Below the pieces are notes generated by a model. The model searched no databases, had not been told where the DNA came from, and saw nothing but the letters and a program-made list of their open reading frames with translations. A program made the translations under genes and the position numbers. DNA of 48,459 nucleotides, from contig JAFGGA010000201.1 in assembly GCA_016930835.1 (NCBI GenBank), positions 1 through 48,459 of the forward strand. The letters run 5' to 3'. How positions within the stretch are numbered: the first letter of the stretch is position 1; each line of letters starts with the position of its first letter. This document shows, piece by piece, positions 18,002 to 25,954 of the stretch. The DNA is from Deltaproteobacteria bacterium. GTDB lineage: Bacteria; Desulfobacterota; DSM-4660; Desulfatiglandales; HGW-15.

Positions 18002-19336
18002 TTGGCTACCTCTTTGACCAGTCAAGCTTTTTCACTTTGGAAATCCCTGAGGCAAGGTCGTGTACCCGGACAGCTCGTGATCCAGATCACGGACCAATGC
18101 AATGCAACCTGCCCTCAATGCGGTATGAGGGCTACCGCCTCCTTTCCGCGAAACACCCTGAAAACAGATGACGTGAAACGTATTCTCGATAAGGCGGTGG
18201 AAAGGGGCATTAAAATCGTCTCTTTCACTGGCGGAGAACCTTTTCTCCAATTGGAAACCCTGGTCACATTGATCTCACATGCGGGCAACATCGGCATCGA
18301 ACATATCAGAACCGGAACAAACGGTTTCTTATTCCTGAACAGCGACAAACCCCGCTTTCAGCAAAAAGTCAAAATCATCGCAGAAAAACTCGCTACCACA
18401 AAATTGAGAAACCTTTGGATCAGCGTGGACTCCGCTGATCCTTCGGTTCATGAAACCATGCGGGGTTTTCCGGGAGTCATCCGAGGAATCGAACGGGCGC
18501 TGCCCGTATTTCATTCTTTCGGCATCTATCCTTCAGCGAACTTGGGCATCAATCGTAATATCGGGGGCACCTCCACATCATCAATATCAATAAGCACCAA
18601 TTCGAGAGACGAAGAGGCAGCCTATTTTTATGAATCCTTCAGAAATGCCTTTCGACGATTCTATAAATTCATCATCGATATGGGCTTCACCATGGTGAAT
18701 AGCTGCTACCCCATGAGTTTGGATGATCCCCAGCCAGAAAGCCAGCTCAAAGCCATCTATGGAGCCACCTCCCAAGAGAACGTGGTGAAATTTTCAGATG
18801 CCGAAAGAGTTCTCCTCTTTAGAGCCCTCTTCGATATCATCCCGGAGTATAGAACCAAAATCCGTATCTTTTCGCCCCGAAGCTCTCTTTATGCGCTCTG
18901 CCGCCAATATGAAGGATTTCCGTCATTTCCATATCCATGCAGAGGCGGAAAAGACTTCTTTTTTATCGACTCCAAGGACGGTAATACTTATCCCTGTGGA
19001 TATAGAGGTCAAGAAAATTTGGGCAAATTTTGGGATATGATATGGCCCGCCGCAAGCAATGGTTCAGGATGCAGGCTTTGCGATTGGGAATGTTTTCGTG
19101 ACCCATCTGAACTCTTCGGCCCCCTCTTGCTGGGATCCAGTCTCCCAGGATCATTAATACGAGCATTGAAAAACGATCTCCATCGATTCCGATTATGGCT
19201 GGAAGATGTTCGATATTACAGGGCTTGTGATTTCTTCGATGGGCGTCGGGCGCCTAAACTTAAGCAACTGCATCGATTTGCCACTGTAAAATTTCACGAA
19301 TATGATTCCTCGCATTGGAGCATCAAAGATGGCTGA
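18002..19336 (+). CDS. Radical SAM enzyme with C-terminal Cys-rich region
   Basis: 444 residues. The 4Fe-4S/SAM motif is CNATCPQC (Cys 33, 37, 40), followed by the SAM-binding FTGGEP at about residue 79. The C-terminal part holds further Cys (PCRGGKDFFF, TYPCGYRG, CRLCDWECF), suggesting a SPASM-like auxiliary cluster. I do not recognise the substrate. The start is TTG 18002, with GGAGG about seven bases upstream, 14 bases after the PHP-GT stop. Its stop overlaps the PIN-PhoH start by eight bases, so the three genes form a tight operon under the same PHO box. Confidence 0.85.
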   Translation: MATSLTSQAFSLWKSLRQGRVPGQLVIQITDQCNATCPQCGMRATASFPRNTLKTDDVKRILDKAVERGIKIVSFTGGEPFLQLETLVTLISHAGNIGIEHIRTGTNGFLFLNSDKPRFQQKVKIIAEKLATTKLRNLWISVDSADPSVHETMRGFPGVIRGIERALPVFHSFGIYPSANLGINRNIGGTSTSSISISTNSRDEEAAYFYESFRNAFRRFYKFIIDMGFTMVNSCYPMSLDDPQPESQLKAIYGATSQENVVKFSDAERVLLFRALFDIIPEYRTKIRIFSPRSSLYALCRQYEGFPSFPYPCRGGKDFFFIDSKDGNTYPCGYRGQENLGKFWDMIWPAASNGSGCRLCDWECFRDPSELFGPLLLGSSLPGSLIRALKNDLHRFRLWLEDVRYYRACDFFDGRRAPKLKQLHRFATVKFHEYDSSHWSIKDG

Positions 19337-20627
19337 GATTTTTGTGTTGGATACCAATGTACTTCTGCATGATCCAAAAGCATTCCTTGAGTTCGGAGAA
19401 AACGAAGTGGTCATTCCATTGGCCGTTATCGAGGAGATAGATAACCAAAAAAAACGGCAGGATGAAGTGGGGAGAAATGCGAGATTCATATCAAGAGAAT
19501 TGGATGGCCTCAGATGCCTGGGACAGCTTTCTAAAGGTGTTCCTTTGCCCGAAGGGGGAATGCTCCGGATTGAATTGAACCACCAGGAATGCCTTGAGTT
19601 TCCCAAGGGGTTCGATCCGCAGAAATACGATAACCGCATCCTGGCATTGGCACATAATCTCGCCAATGGAAACAACAGAGTCGTTTTGGTATCAAAGGAC
19701 CTCAACTTGCGCATTAAAGCGGATGTTATGGGAATTTCCGCTGAGGATTATGTGACCGACAAGGTCAATTATGATGACTTGTATACCGGTTATCGGGAGA
19801 TCTATCTTTCCTCGGAAGAACTTGACCGGTTCTATGAAAACGAAGGACTGCCATGGAAACAGTCTCCAATGCTTAATCCGCATGAGTTTTGTATCCTGCG
19901 CTCACCGGATAATGAATCACAATCCGCATTATGTCGCTTCATAGAGGGTTGGGTAAAACCCATAAGATATGGTGAGATAGTGAGCTGGGGGATACGCGCC
20001 CGAAATAAAGAACAACGATTCGCTTTTGATCTTCTACTGGATGATACTGTCCAAGTCGTGACCCTTGTTGGAAGCGCCGGAACCGGTAAGACCCTACTGG
20101 CCTTAGCAGCCGGACTCGACAAGGTGATTCAGCAAAAAGCATATCGAAGATTCCTGGTAATGCGTCCCATCATACCCATGGGTGATGACTTGGGATACCT
20201 CCCAGGCACCAAGGATGAAAAGCTTCGCCCCTGGATGCAACCCATTTTTGATAACCTGGAATATCTTTTTCAGGATTGCCGGGATTCTTATCACCTTCTG
20301 AATGAATTCATGGAACAAGGTCTATTGGAAATGGAAACCCTGACCTATATAAGGGGCCGTAGTATCCCAAATCAATTTATCCTGTGCGATGAGGCCCAAA
20401 ACTTAACACCCAACATGGTCAAAACACTCATCACCAGGGTCGGAGAAGGAACCAAGATCATCTTTACAGGCGATCCGGAACAAATTGACCATCCATATCT
20501 GGACGCGTGCAGCAACGGCCTGACCTATTTGGTGGAAAAATTCAGAGGGGAAAAGATAGCAGGACACGTAAGCCTTATTAAAGGCGAACGGTCAAAAGTG
20601 GCTGAAATCGGAGCGAGACTCTTATAG
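19329..20627 (+). CDS. PIN-PhoH fusion ATPase
   Basis: 432 residues: an N-terminal PIN ribonuclease domain (IFVLDTNVLLHDPKA with the first catalytic Asp; VIPLAVIEEID; NRILALAHNLA; VSKDLNLRIKA) and a C-terminal PhoH P-loop ATPase (GSAGTGKTLLA Walker A near residue 247, ILCDEAQNLTP Walker B, FTGDPEQID). This is the PhoH2/YlaK type, an RNase/helicase-like protein. The E. coli PhoH ATPase is phosphate-starvation induced, consistent with the operon's PHO box. ATG 19329 has GGAG eight bases upstream and lies within the radical SAM stop region; the open frame begins earlier at 19302. Confidence 0.92.
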   Translation: MAEIFVLDTNVLLHDPKAFLEFGENEVVIPLAVIEEIDNQKKRQDEVGRNARFISRELDGLRCLGQLSKGVPLPEGGMLRIELNHQECLEFPKGFDPQKYDNRILALAHNLANGNNRVVLVSKDLNLRIKADVMGISAEDYVTDKVNYDDLYTGYREIYLSSEELDRFYENEGLPWKQSPMLNPHEFCILRSPDNESQSALCRFIEGWVKPIRYGEIVSWGIRARNKEQRFAFDLLLDDTVQVVTLVGSAGTGKTLLALAAGLDKVIQQKAYRRFLVMRPIIPMGDDLGYLPGTKDEKLRPWMQPIFDNLEYLFQDCRDSYHLLNEFMEQGLLEMETLTYIRGRSIPNQFILCDEAQNLTPNMVKTLITRVGEGTKIIFTGDPEQIDHPYLDACSNGLTYLVEKFRGEKIAGHVSLIKGERSKVAEIGARLL

Positions 20628-20635
20628 GATAGATG

Positions 20636-21541
20636 TCATCGGGATCGAGGAATCGTAAATACAAAGCTGGAACCGTGTCTTTTGGGTTCATACCAGATAT
20701 CCCCGCCATACTTTTGAATGACTTCTTTGACCAGGTGAAGACCAAGCCCCAAACCATTCGACTTCTTTTGAGGGTTTGCTTCCAAACGGATGAATCTTGT
20801 GAAGAGCTTATTGCGATCCTGTTCAGAAACCGGCTTTCCGCTGTTATAGATGGTTATCTGTGCCCATTTTTCATATGCCTTAAAACCAATAGCGATTTTA
20901 ACCCCTTCCCCACCATATTTAAGGGCATTTCTTATGAGGTTTCTGAAAACAAATTTCAGCCAGAATCGGCCTCCTCTCACAAACAATTCCTCAGATATGG
21001 CATATTCAAAGGCATTGTAAAACATAGCACAACGTTCTTGCATTTCCTTAGACACTTCCTTAAGAACAGGATCGATCACGTCTGTTTTTAAATCAACATC
21101 ATCATAGAAGTCAGAAGCGCCATCAATCAGGCATTCGGCGCGCCCAACACTATCATCGAGAGTACCGATAAGGTTCGTACTGACGATAAATAGCTTTTCC
21201 AAGGCTTCCTTCATGTCAGGCTCCAATGCCCCGACAGAACCTTTGCTAATCAATTTGAGACCAGCTGCCAAATTGATCAAAGGCCCCCGGATATCATGAG
21301 CAGTCGCTCTGAGGATTTCCAAGATTTCCAGATCAGGAGACTGTGAAGCCAATGCAGGGTTCATATCTTTATGGACCATCGGCTTGACTTTAGCGGCATA
21401 ATCCTTTTTAGCATTCCAACATATAGATGACACATTGTTTGGGTGAAAGTGTTTTGGAAGTTTTTCTCGTTCGGATTGCCTGCTGTTTCCTTCGATGGGA
21501 GATGAAAGCGATTCACGATCTTTCATCTGGACATTTTGCAT
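20636..21541 (-). CDS. Soluble sensor histidine kinase
   Basis: 301 residues with no membrane segment. HisKA-type dimerisation helix with TAHDIRGPL (phosphoacceptor His about residue 82), then HATPase_c: N box NLIRNALKYGGEG, G1 YNSGKPV, F box FTRFIRL, G2 GLGLGLHLVKEV. No PAS, GAF or HAMP domain was seen in the first 75 residues, so the input is unknown. The start is ATG 21541, six bases after AAGGAG; it lies inside the end of the upstream 56-residue gene (29-base overlap). PHO box at 21735-21763 implies the kinase itself is induced by phosphate shortage. No response regulator is adjacent. The 3' end is eight bases from the convergent PIN-PhoH gene. Confidence 0.88.
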   Translation of the reverse strand: MQNVQMKDRESLSSPIEGNSRQSEREKLPKHFHPNNVSSICWNAKKDYAAKVKPMVHKDMNPALASQSPDLEILEILRATAHDIRGPLINLAAGLKLISKGSVGALEPDMKEALEKLFIVSTNLIGTLDDSVGRAECLIDGASDFYDDVDLKTDVIDPVLKEVSKEMQERCAMFYNAFEYAISEELFVRGGRFWLKFVFRNLIRNALKYGGEGVKIAIGFKAYEKWAQITIYNSGKPVSEQDRNKLFTRFIRLEANPQKKSNGLGLGLHLVKEVIQKYGGDIWYEPKRHGSSFVFTIPRSR

Positions 21542-21683
21542 TTTCATCTCCTTTCTTTTTAAGAAGCTCTTTTGCCCTTGAATTGACAACCCTCGTTTTG
21601 CACTCGGGAAACAGGGTTTCAGTAACAGCCTGCAAAAATTTTGATTTATCGGGGTCCTTTAAGAGAATTACGATCTCCTTCAT
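21513..21683 (-). CDS. Small protein, 56 residues, upstream of the kinase
   Basis: Not recognised. Starts MKEIVILLKDPDKSKFLQAV, with the alternation of a short hydrophobic strand followed by an Asp-containing loop and a helix, reminiscent of the first beta-alpha unit of receiver-like folds, but it is far too short for a full receiver. Two Cys are present. GAGGAG six bases before ATG 21683 is an excellent ribosome-binding site, and the gene overlaps the histidine kinase start, so translational coupling is likely. It is the first gene behind the PHO box at 21735-21763. Confidence 0.6.
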   Translation of the reverse strand: MKEIVILLKDPDKSKFLQAVTETLFPECKTRVVNSRAKELLKKKGDENAKCPDERS

Positions 21684-21734
21684 AAAGTGCTCCTCTTTTT
21701 TATATTTCTAAAGCTGTTATACGATAATTACTGC

Positions 21735-21763
21735 ATGTTAGATTGATGTTAGATTTGGCTTAA
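21735..21763 (-). promoter_or_regulatory. Putative PHO box of the small protein/kinase operon
   Basis: Minus strand: TTAAGCC (21763-21757), CTAACAT (21752-21746) and CTAACAT (21741-21735), four bases apart. Two repeats are identical. TAATTA follows about five bases later. This is the cleanest example in the window. Confidence 0.68.
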
Positions 21764-21865
21764 AAGGTGGTTAAAAATAAAAAAGCTGACAGTCAAGAAT
21801 CATCTGGGTATGAGTCGTCTTCCAAGTTTTGAAAAATTTGTGAAAGCCTGCGGTTATCGTATTTT

Positions 21866-21905
21866 TTAATAAAAATCCAAAACAATGCAAATAATTTCCT
21901 AACAT
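21866..21905 (+). promoter_or_regulatory. Putative PHO box of the C-P lyase operon
   Basis: TTAATAA at 21866, CAAATAA at 21888 and CTAACAT at 21899 fall on the same 11-base lattice; the position between (21877) does not match. TATAGG follows near 21917. Weaker than the other boxes but placed just before the phn operon. Confidence 0.45.
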
Positions 21906-21983
21906 TCATGGCATTGTATAGGCAGTCAAATCAATATCACCATTTATCAGACGTGGTGGTTAATCATCAGAAAGGATTGATCT

Positions 21984-22703
21984 TTGGTGAGATATATTGA
22001 GACTCAAAATCCCAGGAAATCACGCATGCTCGGCGAGGAGCCATACATCTGGCCTCGAGCTCGAGTTCAAGAGTCCTATTTCGGAAAATATACGGAAATT
22101 GCCGACAACACAAGCATTATTCAATCATCCATTGATGACTTTAGCTATGTAATGGAGCACTGCTCGGTCATATATGCATCCATAGGAAAATTTTCCAATA
22201 TTGCTTCAATGGTTCGTATCAATCCCGGATTTCATCCCATAGAACGGCCGACACTGCACCACTTCACTTATCGTGCCAAGATGTATGGATTCGGGGACCA
22301 AGATGACGATCAATTTTTCCACTGGCGGGAGCTGCGCCGCGTTACCATAGGGCACGACACCTGGATTGGACATGGGAGTGTTATTATGCCGGATGTCACA
22401 ATCGGCAATGGTGCGATCGTCGGTAGTTTATCCGTAGTGACTAAGGACGTTGCACCTTATGAGATCGTTGCCGGTGTGCCATCAAAAACACTTCGTTACC
22501 GGTTTCCAACAAAAATAGTGGAAACGCTGCAACAAATCGCTTGGTGGGATTGGCCTTATGAGGTGATTCGAGAGAGGTTTGATGATTTTAAGGATCTAAG
22601 GTCATTCCTCTGGAAATATGGCTCCGTGTCTTTTCCCGATTTTCATTCAAAGGATAAAGGCTTTATACCTGAAAAATCTAGCCGAATCCTAACCAAACTT
22701 TAA
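21984..22703 (+). CDS. Phosphonate-locus hexapeptide-repeat acetyltransferase
   Basis: 239 residues, left-handed beta-helix acyltransferase of the type found in phn operons (TIGR03308-like). Hexapeptide repeats are visible across residues 25-160, with the active-site neighbourhood NPGFHPIERPTLHHFTYR, a DTWIGHGSVIMPDVTIGNGAIVGSLSVVTKDV stretch split by the repeat turns, and VAGVPSKTLRYRF closing the helix. Related enzymes may acetylate aminophosphonates; the substrate here is unproven. Start TTG 21984 or GTG 21987, behind AAAGGA. It lies between the PHO box and phnG (89-base gap), probably the first gene of the operon. Confidence 0.85.
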   Translation: MVRYIETQNPRKSRMLGEEPYIWPRARVQESYFGKYTEIADNTSIIQSSIDDFSYVMEHCSVIYASIGKFSNIASMVRINPGFHPIERPTLHHFTYRAKMYGFGDQDDDQFFHWRELRRVTIGHDTWIGHGSVIMPDVTIGNGAIVGSLSVVTKDVAPYEIVAGVPSKTLRYRFPTKIVETLQQIAWWDWPYEVIRERFDDFKDLRSFLWKYGSVSFPDFHSKDKGFIPEKSSRILTKL

Positions 22704-22792
22704 CTTTTTTTCGAAATCATTCATTTAATAAGTGTTTACAGAAAGCACATCATTTCCAGATGAACACTTAGCAACTATGTAGGAAAAGAAAA

Positions 22793-23248
22793 ATGACTAT
22801 GAGCAATTCCGATACTCAATCGAATGTCGAACGAACACTGCGCAACTTGCTGCCGATCATGAACAAAGAAGATATAAAGCAAATGTTGGCATTGCTCTCC
22901 GAATTCCCGGTCAAGGTGGTTAAAACCCCTGAGTCTGGTTTAATTATGGTCCACGCCCGCGATTGTTTTGACGTGGGTTTTTTCCTCGGTGAAATTTTGG
23001 TCACAACAGCCGAAGTGGATTACTTTGGTATTCAGGGGCACGCCACCATTATGGGTGATGACCCCCTAAAGGCTGTACTGGCCGCAACGCTAAACGCCCT
23101 GACGCGTAGTGCCCAAACAGATGCACTAAATGAATTGAGTCCGCTGATTGAATTTTATACTCAAAAATACGAACACCTTCAACAACAAGAAGATCAATTG
23201 ACTGCGGCAACAAAAGTGAGTTTTGAGTCAATGGTAAAAGAGGCATAA
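22793..23248 (+). CDS. phnG: C-P lyase core subunit PhnG
   Basis: 151 residues, part of the PhnGHIJ complex. With PhnI, PhnG and PhnH support displacement of adenine from ATP by phosphonate, giving alpha-D-ribose 1-methylphosphonate 5-triphosphate. Recognisable parts are PVKVVKTPESGLIMVHARD, FDVGFFLGEILVTTAEV and GHATIMGDDPLKAVLAA. AGGAAAAG precedes the ATG; the phnH ATG follows the stop with no gap. Confidence 0.92.
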   Translation: MTMSNSDTQSNVERTLRNLLPIMNKEDIKQMLALLSEFPVKVVKTPESGLIMVHARDCFDVGFFLGEILVTTAEVDYFGIQGHATIMGDDPLKAVLAATLNALTRSAQTDALNELSPLIEFYTQKYEHLQQQEDQLTAATKVSFESMVKEA

Positions 23249-23851
23249 ATGCATTCTTCAGTCTATCCGACACAAAAAATATTCCGGGTGCTTGTTGAAG
23301 CCACGAGCCATCCGGGACGAGGTTATCGGCTTCCCACTTGTCGAGAATCCGATCCGTGGAGAACATCACTCCTGGCGGTCGCCTATACCCTTCTCGACCA
23401 TGAAGTGGCATTTGCTTTCATAGGCAAAAACATCATGTTGGCACAGCAGGTTTATGCCGCAACCAAAGCCCGGCAAGTTGCGGTGGAAGACGCTCATTAT
23501 GTGATTGTTGAAGGAAACCAAAGTTTGGGGCAATTGAACAATGTCAATTGCGGGACAAGCGCGTACCCGGACCAAGGAGCGACCATTATATATGCGCTAT
23601 CAAATGATGGTCGGGAACAACAATCTCCACTCACCAACGTTTTCTTGAGCGGTCCAGGGATAAAAGAGCCTCTCAACCCTCAATTAACCGGGTTGAGCAT
23701 CGAGGAACTCAATAACATTCACCATCTGAATGGTGAATATCCACTTGGTATTGATTGCATTTTTTTAAACGGCGATTGCCAAGTCATGTGCATTCCACGT
23801 TCAACTGAAATTAAAATTCATCAGGATAAAAAATGGGATATGTTGCCGTAA
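23249..23851 (+). CDS. phnH: C-P lyase core subunit PhnH
   Basis: 200 residues. PhnH has a PLP-transferase-like fold without PLP and bridges PhnG/PhnI in the complex. Characteristic parts are FRVLVEATSHPGRGYRLP near the start, SLLAVAYTLLDHEVAF, VNCGTSAYPDQGATIIY and FLSGPGIKEP. It begins one base after the phnG stop and overlaps phnI by 19 bases, as expected for subunits made in fixed ratio. Confidence 0.92.
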   Translation: MHSSVYPTQKIFRVLVEATSHPGRGYRLPTCRESDPWRTSLLAVAYTLLDHEVAFAFIGKNIMLAQQVYAATKARQVAVEDAHYVIVEGNQSLGQLNNVNCGTSAYPDQGATIIYALSNDGREQQSPLTNVFLSGPGIKEPLNPQLTGLSIEELNNIHHLNGEYPLGIDCIFLNGDCQVMCIPRSTEIKIHQDKKWDMLP

Positions 23852-24915
23852 AAGGCGGACAAGAAGCCATAGAAAACGCCTTTCGATTTTTTCGCTACAA
23901 TCAAATCCGACAGGGTTCCGAACCCATCCAAGTAGAGCAAATCCGTGATCAGCTCCACTTGTTGATTGACCGCATTATGAGCGAAGGGTCGCTGTATGCC
24001 CCGGATCTGGCGGCATTGGCCGTGAAACAGGCCGCCGGCGATACCTTGGAGGCCTCTTTTATACTGCGGGCGTATCGCACTACCTTACCCCGTTTAGGTT
24101 ATTCATTGCCTTTGGACACGGCTCGAATGCGCGTCATTCGAAGGATTTCAGCCGCCTTTCAAGATATCCCCGGAGGGCAGATATTGGGGCCCACACCGGA
24201 CTATACCTTGCGATTACTCAATTTTGACCTGATCAACGAAGATTCCCAGACCTATCAAGAACATATTGCAGACCTTTTTCAAGATCTGCCTGAATACGAT
24301 GAGCTTCCACAAACCTTCCCCAAAGTCATGGAGATCTTACGCCGTGACAATCTGCTAATCGGTCGCAACGCACAAGTCGTCGGTTCAACCAAGTCATTTG
24401 ATATTACAAGGGAATCCATTACGTTTCCTGCGCCTCGCAGTGCGGCCCTTCAGGCCATGGCCATGGGCGAAACCGGCGGTCTCCTGGCCTTGGCTTACTC
24501 CAATATGCGGGGATACGGCATGGTTCACCCAACCGTTGGAGAATTGCGTGTGGGATACTTGGAGGTAAATGTGAAGAATCCTTATACTCAACAACCGGAA
24601 AAAATAGGTGAAATTGAGGTTACGGAGGCGGAAATCATTTCTCAAGCCAAACATAAAGACGGCAATCGTCCTCAATTTACACTGGGTTATGGTCTTTGCT
24701 TCGGTCATAATGAGACCAAGGCCATCTCTATGGCTGTTTTGGACCGGGCCATGCAATCCGAAGAACCGCAGTCACCCTCCGAAGATCAGGAGTTTGTGTT
24801 GTTACATATAGACGGCATTGAATCCATGGGCTTTTGTAACCATTATAAACTCCCCCATTATGTGACATTTCAATCTCAATTGGATCGTCTTCGCAAGGCG
24901 CAGGAAAAAGCATGA
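23833..24915 (+). CDS. phnI: C-P lyase core subunit PhnI
   Basis: 360 residues, the nucleosidase-like subunit that with PhnG/H/L attaches methylphosphonate to ribose at the expense of adenine. MGYVAVKGGQEAIENA is the standard start; later RQGSEP, TLPRLGYSLPLDTARMRVIRRISAAFQDIPGGQ-type region, FPAPRSAALQAMAMGETGG and NHYKLPHYVTFQSQLDR near the end. Its stop overlaps the phnJ ATG (ATGA). Confidence 0.93.
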   Translation: MGYVAVKGGQEAIENAFRFFRYNQIRQGSEPIQVEQIRDQLHLLIDRIMSEGSLYAPDLAALAVKQAAGDTLEASFILRAYRTTLPRLGYSLPLDTARMRVIRRISAAFQDIPGGQILGPTPDYTLRLLNFDLINEDSQTYQEHIADLFQDLPEYDELPQTFPKVMEILRRDNLLIGRNAQVVGSTKSFDITRESITFPAPRSAALQAMAMGETGGLLALAYSNMRGYGMVHPTVGELRVGYLEVNVKNPYTQQPEKIGEIEVTEAEIISQAKHKDGNRPQFTLGYGLCFGHNETKAISMAVLDRAMQSEEPQSPSEDQEFVLLHIDGIESMGFCNHYKLPHYVTFQSQLDRLRKAQEKA

Positions 24916-25778
24916 ATCTATCAACTTGGTTACAGCAGCAAGAAAAAAATGGTCATCAAGCATATTATACCTTTGCCTTTATTGATGAGGGCGCTAAAAG
25001 AGAGATCCGGCGTAAAACGCTTAAAGCAATTGCCATCCCCGGCTATCAGGTTCCGTTTGGTTCACGTGATATGCCTATTGCTCGTGGATGGGGAACCGGC
25101 GGATTACAGCTCACTTTGGCTTTAATCGGCCCGGAGGACATATTAAAGGTCATTGACCAAGGAGCGGATGACAGCGTTAATGCCGTCAATATCAAAAAAT
25201 TTGTGTCCCAGGTAACCGGGGTCAGGTTAACAAATCAGGTTCAGGAGGCCACCCTGATCCAAACACGACATCGAATCCCTGAGGAACCTTTGAGAGAGGG
25301 GCAGATCCTGGTCTTTCAGGTACCAATCCCAGAGCCGCTGCGTGCGGTGGAACCTTCCGAACGGGAAACCCGGCGGATGCATGGCGAAGCCGATTATAGT
25401 CGTATGTGGTTACATCTTTACGAAAACATTGTCCAATTTAAAGAGATCATGATCGGTTCACGGTATCCCGTTATGGTGCATAATCGGTTTATGATGGATC
25501 CCAGTCCTATACCCAGATGGGATAATCCCCGACTCCACATGGCTGAGGGGCTTTATCTTTTTGGGGCCGGGCGTGAAAAACGCATCTATGCCGTTCCCCC
25601 TTATACCTCTGTGAAGTCCATTGAGTTTGAGGATTATAAATTCCGGGTTGAAGATTTCGGTGGCGTGGCATGCTCTCGGTGTGGTCGTACGAATACGTTT
25701 CTGAATGAGATCATTGATGATGAAAGCGGAAAACGCACCTTTATATGTTCCGATACTGCATTTTGTTCAAAATTATAG
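24912..25778 (+). CDS. phnJ: C-P lyase radical SAM subunit PhnJ
   Basis: 288 residues. Cleaves the carbon-phosphorus bond of ribose-1-phosphonate 5-phosphate, releasing the alkane and a 1,2-cyclic phosphate. The 4Fe-4S cysteines are at the C-terminal end, in the unusual order of this enzyme: C254 and C257 (ACSRCG), C279 and C285 (ICSDTAFC), with the CX2CX21C spacing. The N-terminal body carries YTFAFIDEGAKREIRRKTLK and GWGTGGLQLTLAL. In most operons phnK follows directly, but here a MITE-like element lies between them. Confidence 0.95.
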   Translation: MNLSTWLQQQEKNGHQAYYTFAFIDEGAKREIRRKTLKAIAIPGYQVPFGSRDMPIARGWGTGGLQLTLALIGPEDILKVIDQGADDSVNAVNIKKFVSQVTGVRLTNQVQEATLIQTRHRIPEEPLREGQILVFQVPIPEPLRAVEPSERETRRMHGEADYSRMWLHLYENIVQFKEIMIGSRYPVMVHNRFMMDPSPIPRWDNPRLHMAEGLYLFGAGREKRIYAVPPYTSVKSIEFEDYKFRVEDFGGVACSRCGRTNTFLNEIIDDESGKRTFICSDTAFCSKL

Positions 25779-25780
25779 TG

Positions 25781-25936
25781 TTACTAATGGGGGCATTAAT
25801 ATTTAGACACCCTTATTGTCGATTTTTTAACCGATTCTGAGCAATCCATGTCAACCTTTCATGCCCTCCAGAGAGAGCAAATGTCATCAAATGATTGCCC
25901 ATTTTCATATATAAAAAATGATGGTCTCAATAGTAA
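25781..25936. mobile_element. MITE-like element, copy 2 (156 bp), between phnJ and phnK
   Basis: Begins two bases after the phnJ stop with TTACTAATGGGGGC and ends GGTCTCAATAGTAA. It has the same ends as the element at 5851-6062 but lacks about 56 central bases. Shared stretches include TATTTAGACACCCTTATTG and ATTGCCCATTTTCAT. The phnK ribosome-binding site (AAGGAG) lies directly after its right end. It carries no gene. Both copies are in the same orientation. Confidence 0.72.
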
Positions 25937-25954
25937 TTAAGGAGCAACAGGATA

